Shown piece by piece: positions 22,246-32,218 of a stretch of DNA of 64,000 nucleotides. The notes below the pieces were generated by a model. It was given only the letters and a program-made list of their open reading frames with translations, was not told the origin of the DNA and did no database searches. How positions within the stretch are numbered: position 1 is the stretch's first letter; each line of letters starts with the position of its first letter. A program made the translations under genes and the position numbers. Source of the DNA: Siderastrea radians (Eukaryota; Cnidaria; Anthozoa; Scleractinia; Rhizangiidae); NCBI GenBank assembly GCA_964017195.1, contig OZ024890.1, forward strand, positions 24,055,201 to 24,119,200, in the 5' to 3' direction.

Positions 22246-25200
22246 TCAGTCGACCTCCATTTCATCGGCTGATCTCTGGACAGCTTCTCTCAGGACTGAC
22301 AGTGCCGACTCCTCTACCTTTTCCAAACAGTGGTTAAGACCACAATATGTGGTAGCAAACGACAAACCACCGGCTATGGCCAAACCTACAAACGGAATAA
22401 AACGACTGAATTCCTCGATGGCTGATTCTGAACCGTAGGCTGCGAGAAACCCGCTCACTTGGGCAGTGGTCGTCAGGCACATCTTCCGAACTTTCTCTTG
22501 AGTGGTGACGTTAAGCCTTGCAAATTCAGTCGAACCTTCCTCAGGAAGACCAAGCTGGGACCTGTAAAAGCTGATTTCGCTCATTATTAGCGCGATATCA
22601 ACTGCCACAGACAATCCGGGAATTGGTACAACCGCGGCGGCAGCGGATGCTGCAGCAACCATCCATATACGCCCTTTGAGAACCTCAACTTTTCTTTTCA
22701 AAATTTCAGATGACAAACTCGTTAGAATGCCCAGAGACAAGGTCAGACTCTCTCGTTGATATGTCGGCAATACATCGAGAATGGCTTCAGTTAGTCGAGC
22801 GAAATCCCATTTGGCGGGATGATGATTGCTTATCAAGAATATTTCTTGCTCACTGGTCAGCAAGTCACCCAGATGTTCCGAAATGTTACATCGGATTGAC
22901 TCTAGCATGGCATATTCATTGAAAGTTCCCCGCTTTCTCTTCTCAGCTCGAACATTTTCATCAATTTTTGTGCGAATGAAGAAGAACTTCTTATCAATCG
23001 ATCTAATTTTCTTGGCCAATTTCAAGTCGTTCTCGGTGAATCGGCCGGCTGTGAAAATAAGAAACGTATGGTACTTCTCCAGCTCCACTTTCTGACAGTA
23101 TGTCTCCAGGTCAGGGTAATTTGGAGTCCCTATTCCTGGCAAATCCCAAAACTTTATGTTAGAGTTGGTCGGGTGGTCATATGCAGTCGGCTGTGCAGTG
23201 CACTCAGTGACGCCAACTTTGGCTGCCTCGTCGTCATCGTCATAAAGTCTGAAAGAAACGCAACATAATTTTCCCCGAAATATCTGTAAAATAATTGCTT
23301 TGTTTATCACTGTCGTTTGTGTGATGCCGAACAGCCGAGGAATTTCAGTACTAGCGAATTCTAATAGAGAACCTAAAAAAAGACTGAAACTCGTCAAACA
23401 TGAATCCCGAATCCGTTAACGAACAGGTATTTCTTCGCCTCAAATTCTCTCTCCATTTTCCGGTCTGACGAAACTCGGTTTACACGACTAAATTTTGGAC
23501 AAAATGTGTGAATTTTTGGGTGGGAGGGTGCCACTGGGACTCTGTGACCCTCACCTTATAAGAGGCACTTAATTAGCAAATTGGTGATCCCGTTACACTA
23601 AACACAAGACACCCTATTGCTGACTAGACACCAGAAATCCCTTCCCCTATCCTAGACTCGCCAAGTGTCAATTCCTATGTACACTACTTTCTTCATGCCA
23701 CTGATTAGCTTGGCCCATGGCCAATACATGACACCCCGGGGGGGTACTCCCTTATATAGCCTATACGGGGATGTGTCGCTGAACATGGTATGGTTTTTGG
23801 CCTCTCTGTCCTAAACAGGGTATGTGATTTCGTGCAAGTCTGTCCTAAACAGGGTATATAATTTCGCGCGAGTCTGGCCTAGTTGTAAACGGGGTATTGC
23901 ATGTCCTAAACATGGTAATAAAATTAAGATTGTTGTCCTAAACAGGGTATGTATTTTAGGATTTTTTTGTCCTAAACAGGGTCAGGGTTTCAAACCCTCA
24001 GCGGCTCACCTATACCCAAATATGGGTCGAGTACCCCCCCCGGGCATGACATGGACACCTTATGCTCTAGACCACTCTCTGATTTCTATACTCTATCCCC
24101 GACTAGACGGCTTGAAGACCATACCCTACACAGCGGCACATACCCACTGGCATTTAGGTTATATGTGGGAGTACTTCCCCGGAGGGTCACTCCTACTCCT
24201 TCCCTCTGGAAGTGGAGACGTGCCGTGCTTTCCCCATCGGAAGTTAGTGGTTCGAGTCCTAGACCCTGTATATAAGGGTTTGAGCTGGTGCAGGAAAACC
24301 TGTGATGGAATAGCATACCATACAGGGGGAGTAGTGATGCTCATAATTTCTTTATGTCAGGGAACGAGGAGACTTAAGCACCAACCTTGATGAGTCGTTT
24401 GGCTTTTCAGTCAGACTGGTTTAAAAACTTTCCTTACAACGTTCGTATTGTTACTATATTCTACGAAAAACTGCTAGCTAAGTACACAGGACACCCAAGC
24501 ATAATATTTGAATATAAATGGCATTTTAAAATATAAGACTTTGTATGGGATTTCAAAGCGAACATTTTGAGCAATACATAACAACGAACTAACTGAATTA
24601 AAAGTTCATGAAATATTACATAGTGTTGTTTGCTATCCTTACAAAGCATTTTGAGCAATTTTAGGTCCATTTACTTAACTGTGTTAGTACGTGTATAATA
24701 CATTGACATGTCAATGTATTATACACGTACTAACACAGTTAAGGAAATGGACCTCAAATTACTCAAAATACGTTGTAAGGATTGCAAACAACACCATGTA
24801 ATGTTTCATGAACTTTATTCAGTTAGTTCGTTGTTATGTATTATTGCTCAAAATGTTCGCTTCGAAATCCCATACAAAGTCTTATATTTTAAAACGCCAT
24901 TTTTAATGATATTCAAATATTATGCCTGGGCTTCCTATGGCTAAGTACAAAGTTTATAAGAGTTTAAACTGAAAATCGCCATAATATACTTCGGTCAAAA
25001 CATTTTATTTCCTTTCTAAGTTGTACTTCTGAACTTCCGGTTTGAAAGTGAAACTAAAATGTATACCTCGTATTTAATAACAAAACTCAGAAACAATAAA
25101 GAAACATGACGGAAAATCCCGGATGAAATTGCCTTAATTGGGATTGTTACTGAAAACAAGTTTTAACTTTCTGAGCTGTTTTTACCTTTTTTTATTTAAA

Positions 25201-25759
25201 ATCTTGATCAACACGCCATGTTCCCAGAGACATAAACAGACAATCTACAGTATGCGAATGTTTCGGAACATTGCCCGCCATTAAAAAAAAATGAAATTAT
25301 GACGAAGAATCCCAAATAAATGAATAAATGGAAAACTGTCCCTAATATAAAGTCCCCAAAAAATTTCCATAAGAAGCTTGTATAACTTCATCACACGCCA
25401 CAATTCGCTTCCAAATTGATGCAAATTACATGCATGGAAGACTTACATGCATAATATATTTTTAATGCCGAAAAGCTTTAATTATCTTATAGAGCTAATC
25501 TCGCAATATTTCATGTAGGCTGCTTGGCACATGCAATGGAACTTCACCTCAGGTCAGAAGAATGCACTTACCCTCGTATTGCGTTGATAAAACTGGATTT
25601 CCCAGTTCCCGAGTCGCCAGTGATTCCGATGTGCACCTCGACTTCTTTCCAGCTGTCCAATTTGTTCTTCATGAATTCTTCAATACCTGAAACACCATTC
25701 TGATCAACGTGTTGTCTTATTTCGTCGGCATAGATAAACTCCCAGTCGAAAGGATCCAT
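22246..25759 (-). CDS. IRG-type (interferon-inducible, IIGP-like) GTPase, intact, two exons
   Basis: Exon 1 (25759-25572) and exon 2 (23248-22246) join in phase 2 to encode 396 residues, close to the usual length of about 400 for the family. Donor is GG|GTAAGT, acceptor TTTCAG|A. The P-loop GDSGTGKS is at residues 48-55, the switch DLPGIGT at 98-104 and the base-recognition motif TKID at 156-159, so nucleotide binding should be intact. An alanine-rich hydrophobic helix (VAAASAAAAVVPIPG) and a second hydrophobic region (RFIPFVGLAIAGGLSF) sit in the C-terminal helical domain and could aid membrane association. The start is the only in-frame ATG before the P-loop exon. A downstream upstream-looking ATG in the intron extends exon 2 by chance. 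Neighbouring copies share strand and exon structure, so this is a tandem array. Role in cell-autonomous defence is inferred from the family. Confidence 0.9.
23734..24044. mobile_element. MITE with oligo-C/G ends, 7-bp TSD (copy 1)
   Basis: Ends CCCCGGGGGGGTACTCCC and its inverse, flanked by CATGACA on both sides (23727-23733 and 24045-24051). The interior holds six or seven copies of TGTCCTAAACAGGGTATG in loose tandem. It lies in the intron of the intact IRG gene. Confidence 0.8.
24052..24473. other. Intronic sequence, nothing recognised
   Basis: Open frames overlap here but have no domain and extend from the adjacent MITE. Confidence 0.35.
24474..24948. repeat. 475-bp almost spacer-free palindrome
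   Basis: The arms of about 235 bp meet at ATTGACA|TGTCAAT (centre 24708/24709). They match at most positions out to CTAGCTAAGTAC on the left and TATGGCTAAGTAC on the right. Small differences show the arms have diverged since formation. Confidence 0.9.
25033..25055 (+). promoter_or_regulatory. ETS site plus consensus ISRE in IRG intron
   Basis: ACTTCCGGT is followed three bases later by GAAAGTGAAACT, which fits the interferon-stimulated response element consensus GAAANNGAAACT. It lies about 520 bp inside the intron of the 22246-25759 gene and is shared, with one or two changes, by the paralogous intron at 6091-6114. A role as an IRF-bound intronic enhancer or alternative promoter is inferred. 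Confidence 0.5.
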
Positions 25760-25795
25760 CGCAATCTCTGTTCTGTATGCGAAATGTAGTTAAAA

Positions 25796-25804
25796 CCGGA
25801 AGTT
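25796..25804 (+). promoter_or_regulatory. ETS-type site upstream of IRG start
   Basis: ACCGGAAGT sits 37 bp upstream of the start codon of the 22246-25759 gene. It matches the ETS/GABP consensus commonly found near TATA-less promoters. Confidence 0.3.
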
Positions 25805-25893
25805 GTCGGCGTTCTTTGGAAGAGAAGTACTTCATTTAAACCTGCGCAGAATGTCCCACCCTAATGTAACCTGCAATCAGAGAAATATTCATG

Positions 25894-25939
25894 AGGATAG
25901 GGAGAGGGCTAGACAGAGGATAGGGAGAGGGCTAGACAG
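25894..25939. repeat. 23-bp exact tandem duplication
   Basis: AGGATAGGGAGAGGGCTAGA plus three bases occurs twice head to tail in the 5' flank of the intact IRG gene. Confidence 0.85.
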
Positions 25940-26218
25940 GCACGCCCATTTTCCAACATGATACGTCGGTGTCAAAATTTTCCCGCGAATTTTAGAGCAA
26001 AAGAGAGACTGCTCGCAGTCTAGCGAATCGATCGAAGCGTTCAAGTTCAAAGCTGGGAAGATGTGATGAGCAGTTCCACGCCAAAGAAGCCTGTATTGAA
26101 TCCGTCTGGGTCGGATTTTGTCGTTTGTGTAAGTGTTCGTTAAGTTTGAAGGAATTTTTAATTGGTGACTGAATGGAGCCGTTAAAGATTGTTACTGTAT
26201 AAAGGTCATACCGTATTT

Positions 26219-26590
26219 CCTCGAATAAGCGCCCTCCTCCGAATAAGCGCCCTCCCCCGAATAAGCGCCCTCCCCTGAATAAGCGCCCTCCCCCGAATAA
26301 GCGCCCTCCCCCGAATAAGCGCCCTCCCCCGAATAAGCGCCCTCCTCCGAATAAGCGCCCTCCCCCGAATAAGCGCCCTCCCCTGAATAAGCGCCCTCCC
26401 CCGAATAAGCGCCCTCCCCCGAATAAGCGCCCTCCCCCGAATAAGCGCCCTCCTCCGAATAAGCGCCCTCCCCCGAATAAGCGCCCTCCCCTGAATAAGC
26501 GCCCTCCCCCGAATAAGTGCCCACCCCCTAGGCCATCCTATCGAACAAGCGCCCCCTCTCGAATAAGCGCCCCCCTCCCCTCCCCCTCAC
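26219..26590. repeat. 18-bp satellite array
   Basis: About seventeen head-to-tail copies of CGAATAAGCGCCCTCCCC with occasional T for C changes, degenerating towards 26590. The unit derives from the end of the surrounding TIR element. The long minus-strand frame (repeating YSGEGA) is a by-product of the 18-bp period. Confidence 0.9.
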
Positions 26591-26644
26591 TTTCATAAAT
26601 GGTGGGGATACAAGCCAACCTGTTTCTATTTGTGTGTAAAGTGT

Positions 26645-28003
26645 TAACCTGCGATCAGGCCGAATTTTAGCATCGCTCTCATATTCTCTTACGTGGGTCG
26701 CTCGCTAAAATAGGGCCTGATACAATCTCTCACAAGAGTTCATGTCGGCGGCCAAATTTTGGCCGCGGGAATCTCGCAATCTGATTGGCCCTTTAACAAT
26801 AGAGCTGTCAACGGAAGTAAATTGTCTACGAGACTTGCTCACAATTTTCAATCCGACCGCCATGGCCAAGGAACAAGTCTGCCGAGGTAAACGTGTCGCT
26901 CAAAGATATTCTCGTCGTTCTAGGAGAATTGTGATCATTTCTTTCACTCCTGAGAATGGCGTCCGGTTTGACGCAAGCTGTCTCTCACTCGGAGCAGAGA
27001 AGTATAGCAACAGTGAAGTATGTATCCCGTTTTATCGCATCGTGTCTCCAAATTTTCATTTGAAGGCTTTCAGCTAGTATTGAAAATATAAGGAGAGTAG
27101 TGGTTGTATCCGCGTTTTACGAAACAAAACGAACAGCAAGTATCTTTCGCCAAGAGTGATCAACAAGTCAACCGATAATTCCGTAAACCCAACGATAAGC
27201 TGATGTTTAGTGAGAGCCGCACTCAGCGAGATGCTATATTTATTTTTACCGAAGTAATTAAGACTTTCAGTTTATTCATTCAGTGTTAATAATGTCGTTT
27301 TAATGATCTCTGACATTGATATCAAAGGATCTGACTAGGTTTATAATAAATGTTCTTCGTTTTAAAATTCGCTGCTGTTTAGAGATGAAATTCGCTGGTA
27401 ATCTCAAATATTTATCACTTCTGGAACTAAATTAAATTACAAAACACTCGTTTGTTTATAAACGGTTTTATTGATATCTTTTTTCTAAAGAGTGAAACTG
27501 AAGGTATTTCTCTTAATTTCCCAAGGTATTTTACGCAGAAAATCGGTGACAAATGCGTAGAGAATATTTCCGGATACCACCTGAAATGAGAAAGGATTCA
27601 AACATGCAGCATATTTTGGTACATGACAACCTCGTCGTGTTCTGAATTTTCATTCAGTTTCAGCTCAGACAGAGCAACTATGTACAATACCGGAGCGTGT
27701 ACCTTCAAGTTGTAAATTTGAACGCTAGTGCCAAGATTTATCGCAGCCTGTGATTTTCTTATTTTTGCCGACATTTGAGGACTTTTTGCGAATGCCATTA
27801 CATACACATATGGGAAATTTGCATACCGAGGAGCGTGCAAGCAAAACAAATTTTGATTGGCCGTTTTGTTGAATGTCAATCAATCAAAAAAGTGGGCGGC
27901 AGACGTTCCGTAGAAGAATTGTATCAGGCCCTATTTTTCGTTTCGCCCTTCCTGCCGGAATGTTTCACCGAGCGAAACGAAAATAGAGCCTGATCGCAGG
28001 TTA
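26645..28003. mobile_element. Nested TIR element with 9-bp TSD (Mutator-like), 1359 bp
   Basis: Ends TAACCTGCGATCAGGC and its exact inverse, flanked by GTAAAGTGT (26636-26644 and 28004-28012). A second inverted pair, AGGGCCTGATACAAT near 26714 and its inverse near 27917, shows the terminal repeats extend about 100 bp. A 9-bp duplication with long TIRs suggests the Mutator group. No transposase frame is recognisable. Confidence 0.85.
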
Positions 28004-28448
28004 GTAAAGTGTATAATGGGACTACGGTATGCTTGATTACCAACCACTATTTTAACGTTACGTTTACGTGGATAACGTTATAGTTTTTGTTTTTCTATTA
28101 ACGATTTAGCCAAAATAAAGTTACAGTTCGTTGAAAGGAATACTTAATAAGCGCCCCCCCCCCCTAGATTAAGCGCTCTTCTTCCAATAAGCGCCCCTCC
28201 TTTTACGCGAAATTTTAAATAAGCGCCCGGGCGCTTATTCGAGGAAATACGGTATCTGATATTTCATGATGGACTCCTGTGGCTTTTCGCCTGTTCATTG
28301 CCCCCGCAGGGATTTTGCAAAATCCCGAGGAGGCATCCTTATAGCTCGTGCCCATATAAAGTAAAGAAAAGTAAAGTACTTACAGTTAAAATATACAGTA
28401 GGTATATATACCAGATCAAATCTCGATTTGCCAGAACAGGACGCGCAC

Positions 28449-28570
28449 GGAATAATCGGGTAATGATGACGTTTCATCACTAAACGCCCGAACGGAATAA
28501 TCGGGTAATGATGACGTAGCATCACTAAACGCCCGAACGGAATAAATGGGTAATGATGACGTAGCATTAG
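28449..28570. repeat. 45-bp tandem repeat, ~2.7 copies, with CRE-like cores
   Basis: Unit starts GGAATAATCGGGTAATGATG and contains TGACGTTT or TGACGTAG, half-site-like for CREB/ATF factors. The copies start at 28449, 28494 and 28539, and the last one degenerates. Confidence 0.75.
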
Positions 28571-29362
28571 TGAAGATATGGGTCATGTGACGGTGTCAGT
28601 AAATAAAAAATCTCTCTCTAGGGGATGCACGGTGTTCATAGAAAACCCGTGGGTTGTTTTGCCGTCAGTCATACTGCGAACGCTTCCTTACCACACATGT
28701 TTTCAGTATATGTAAAATCCCGAAGAGCAGCTGTTTTGAAGGCAAAGGAGAAACTGTAGTTTTTTTTTTCGTTTGCCTCATTTTATTCCCGTAGAAAACC
28801 AACGTAAATTGTCAGGCCACGAGAAGGAAAAGTTCGAGTTCGACTTAAGAAATTTTGGATCCAGAGATGCTGCGTAAGACTATTTGTCAGACACGCATTT
28901 AATATACAGAAATCATTTGGAAACGATTTGTCGACACAGGTCACTCTGGGGGACTGAAAGCCTTGGTCCATAAACAAGCAAGAATTGCTTAGCGAACGAG
29001 TGAATCTCAACACCAGTAAACCCTACGGGTTTTTAAATTAGGTCGCGTGCATAAAGTCGTTTCGCGATCCACAGGGTAACAGAGGAGCGAAGTTCGAGCA
29101 GAACGTTTGGTTTTCCTTGCGAAAGGCAACCGACATAATTTGCTGCGAACTTTCGTTACTCGCGTTACCTATATTTTTACTGCAGGTCAAATTACTGTGG
29201 GCTCTTAGGATCACTGAGATCGACTTACACTACGCGGTCCCGTAACACGTTGCCCGAAGGGCAACGGCTTTTTTTCGGAAGGCAAAGCTTTCCGAACGAG
29301 GCACCAAGTGCCGAGTAAAAATAAGAGCAAGGGAGGAAACTTATACCACGTGATCTCGATCG
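28571..29362. other. Non-coding; carries one arm of an inverted duplication
   Basis: Sequence 29062-29225 is repeated in inverted orientation at about 31187-31355. The shared block includes CTGTGGGCTCTTAGGATCAC. No gene recognised. Confidence 0.6.
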
Positions 29363-30465
29363 ATGTGCACCGCAGCACATGGTGACGGAAGTGATCGTTA
29401 CCGGAAACGGAAGAGCAGTGGACCGTTACTAATTCAAAGCAGGAGCCCATTAGAAGTGTTCAAAGTTCAAAACATCACATGTGGAGGGAGTTTTAAAACG
29501 GCGAGTTCGCCCTTGAAGAGGAAAGCTCCGTTACAAGAAAACCAGCCTGAGCGGAAGAAATCGAAACTATCGAACAGGGAAAAACACTTTTTCGTATCTA
29601 AATGGTAAGTGTTTCGACAATTTGCTTTTAAACGCGGACATAAAAATACCATATTTCCGCGATCAAACGGCGCCTGAGACCAATTTTCCGGGGGGGGGGG
29701 GGTACTCCTGTCAATTCAGGATAGGTGTGTGCCGCCAAGGTTGTCAAACCCTGACCCTATTTAAAGGTAGAAAATCAAGAATTGATACCCTTTTAAAGGC
29801 CCAAAACCAAGAAATGGCACCCTATTTAAGGGAAACAAGACAACTCATAATTCTGTAACTAGGTGGTGAGGAGCGCCAACACAAGCTATAAACGTCCTTT
29901 TAAAATCGCTTTGTTAAACTTTATAACGTGTAGTACAGTTTTAAAAGACCATATCTTTTTCGTTTTGCGCGTTGAGGTGGATACTTCAATTCAGTGACCC
30001 TATCTAAGGAACATCTAAGGATCACAATATCAAAAAATACCGAAAATGATACCCTATTTAGGGACTGAGCACCTGAAAAACCCTACCCTATCGGGCGGCA
30101 CATACCTATATAGCGTATATAAGGAAGTACTCCCCCGGGACAAATTTTCAAATTTAAAAATTTATTGCAGGCTATCGCTGAATTACCAAATAGACCACCA
30201 CAATTACACAACACTGAGTGGAATTCTTGAAGATTGTAATGTGAGCGGCTGTGAAAAGGAAAATTTCGTTTTGATTGCCAAAGAAATGGGCATGATTTTG
30301 AGCGATGTCTTTGAGTTTCCGGAGGCGACTCGAGTGCAGCGGAGAGAAAACGGCAACCGAACGTGGAAGTATCCACTTTCATGGCTCCTAACAGGACAAC
30401 TACCGCTTTCGATCAAATCACCATATTTACGTCATTTCCGTCACCGAGTGTTGCGGTGCACATAG
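29363..30465 (+). CDS. Possible small two-exon gene, unknown function
   Basis: Exon 1 (29363-29604) ends TG|GTAAGT and exon 2 (30171-30465) follows TTTATTGCAG|G; the junction codon is TGG and the joined frame encodes 178 residues. The N-terminal part is basic (KRKAPLQENQPERKKSKLSN, a possible nuclear localisation signal). The second exon is more ordered (for example LIAKEMGMILSDVFEFPE). I do not recognise the family. The intron contains a MITE at 29688-30138. The last 40 bp of exon 2 are an inverted copy of the start of exon 1, so the locus was shaped by an inverted duplication and the termini may be artefacts of it. Confidence 0.4.
29688..30138. mobile_element. MITE with oligo-C/G ends (copy 2)
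   Basis: Starts CCGGGGGGGG followed by GTACTCCTG and ends AAGTACTCCCCCGG. The interior (AGGTGTGTGCCGCCAAGGTT, ATCTAAGGATCACAATA, CCTATCGGGCGGCACATACC) matches the copy at 44501-44906 closely. Flanks CAATTTT and CAAATTTT suggest a decayed duplication. Confidence 0.75.
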
Positions 30466-30668
30466 TACGTGAGCGAAGCGTGTAAGCCGTAAATTCTGCT
30501 CGGCGAAAACGTATGTTTTTCATCGTTTTTAAACAACTTTTTTCCATATTTGATGAGAATAGGTATATTCTAGGCCATATTCTTAAAATAAGGCATTTTG
30601 GGGAATTTTCTTACGAGTTTGAGGTATTCGAAAAATCAGCCCAAATCTGTTTTTTCCCTTGTCGTATT

Positions 30669-31176
30669 GGGTGCTTTCCATTATATGATTCCGACCGGTC
30701 AGAGACCGCCGGACCGACCGCTGAATAACGGAACGACATTTTCCGATCGAAGCGATCTGTTACATTTCGAAAACAAAACGCGGGAAAATGAATGTAAGCA
30801 ATGTTCAAAGAATTTATACCTCGAAACAGCAAAAATTGTCAACATGCTTTAGACACGTACCGGGGATAGTCATCGACGCACAACAGGAATGCATTAATAA
30901 TTCTGTTAGGTCAGTCGTTGTATAATTACAATCTCTGCACAGAGAAGTCTGCACTGTCGCCATCATGCATGTATCAAGCAAGAGAAGGAGAGCGCTACTG
31001 GGAACAACAAATTCGGTAAATGGAACGGTAAATTTCGGTCCGACCGATCCGACCGGTCAAAGTGGACCACCTCCAAAGGTGGTCCCAAATATTCCGGTCT
31101 GACCAAACCGAAACGGACCTTTCCATTTGACTTCCGACCGAAATTTCCGAAATATTTGGCTTAATGGAAAGCACCC
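30669..31176. mobile_element. MITE with GCTTTCCATT-type ends (copy 2)
   Basis: Ends GGGTGCTTTCCATTA and AATGGAAAGCACCC, with ATT on both sides (30666-30668 and 31177-31179). The interior is rich in CGACCGGTC motifs, as in 21598-21938. Its right part is included in the 619-bp tandem duplication and so occurs again up to 31795. Confidence 0.7.
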
Positions 31177-32218
31177 ATTATTTAGTGCAAGTCGATCTCA
31201 GTGATCCTAAGAGCCCACAGTCATTTGACCTGCGGTAAAAATATAGGTAACGCGAGTAACGCAAGTTCGCCGCAAATTATGTCGGTTGTCTTAGTAAGTA
31301 AGGAAAACTAAACGTTCTGCTCGAACTTCGCTCCTCTGTATACCCTGTGGCGATCCTGATAAGCCGCATCGGAAGTGCTAAGTCATAAACTTGATACACG
31401 TGATCCAACCCCGAAAGTAACGACGATCTCCTATCCTTGCCCCCATCCTGGCGGGATAATTCGTCGAAAAGCGTATTCTTCCAATGACTTTAGTAACGAC
31501 TGGTTTGTCGTTTACGTGCAGTGTTGCAATTCCCGTCCGTTGATCGTAAGTCGCGCTGACAAAACTCCACGAGCACCGTCTGAGTCGTCGGCTGAACAGA
31601 GAGAAGGAGAGCGCTACTGGGAACAACAAATTCGGTAAATGGAACGGTAAATTTCGGTCCGACCGATCCGACCGGTCAAAGTGGATCACCTCCAAAGGTG
31701 GTCCCAAATATTCCGGTCTGACCAAACCGAAACGGACCTTTCCATTTGACTTCCGACCGAAATTTCCGAAATATTTGGCTTAATGGAAAGCACCCATTAT
31801 TTAGTGCAAGTCGATCTCAGTGATCCTAAGAGCCCACAGTCATTTGACCTGCGGTAAAAATATAGGTAACGCGAGTAACGCAAGTTCGCCGCAAATTATG
31901 TCGGTTGTCTTAGTAAGTAAGGAAAACTAAACGTTCTGCTCGAACTTCGCTCCTCTGTATACCCTGTGGCGATCCTGATAAGCCGCATCGGAAGTGCTAA
32001 GTCATAAACTTGATACACGTGATCCAACCCCGAAAGTAACGACGATCTCCTATCCTTGCCCCCATCCTGGCGGGATAATTCGTCGAAAAGCGTATTCTTC
32101 CAATGACTTTAGTAACGACTGGTTTGTCGTTTACGTGCAGTGTTGCAATTCCCGTCCGTTGATCGTAAGTCGCGCTGACAAAACTCCACGAGCACCGTCT
32201 GAGTCGTCGGCTGAACAG
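30981..32218. repeat. 619-bp tandem duplication (30981-31599 and 31600-32218)
   Basis: The two copies appear identical across the parts compared, including an open frame repeated at 31375 and 31994. The unit spans the right half of a MITE, one arm of the inverted duplication and part of a LamG exon. It is either a very recent event or an assembly artefact. Confidence 0.9.
31378..31599 (-). pseudogene. Duplicated LamG exon fragment
   Basis: Copy of the 3' part of the LamG exon at 31997-32567, produced by the 619-bp duplication. It carries SATYDQRTGIATLHVNDKPV and the following residues and joins unrelated MITE sequence on its upstream side. Confidence 0.75.

Larger units (their letters stand above)
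26209..28253. mobile_element. TIR element with satellite interior, ~2 kb
   Basis: Ends ACCGTATTTCCTCGAATAAG and its exact inverse, each followed by CGCCC, with AT on both outer sides (26207-26208 and 28254-28255) as a possible 2-bp duplication. The left interior is an 18-bp satellite. A second complete TIR element is nested within. No transposase is present, so it is non-autonomous. Confidence 0.8.

Noticed and set aside
23824..24390. 188-residue plus-strand ORF
   Set aside because: Its first part is MITE interior repeats and the remainder has no domain; it lies in the intron of the minus-strand IRG gene.
26192..26524. Minus-strand ORF of repeated YSGEGA hexapeptides
   Set aside because: It arises from the 18-bp period of a satellite derived from a transposon end; no start context, splice signals or other coding features.
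26219..26530. Regular short repeats that could suggest a CRISPR array
   Set aside because: Units are head to tail without unique spacers and the DNA is eukaryotic.
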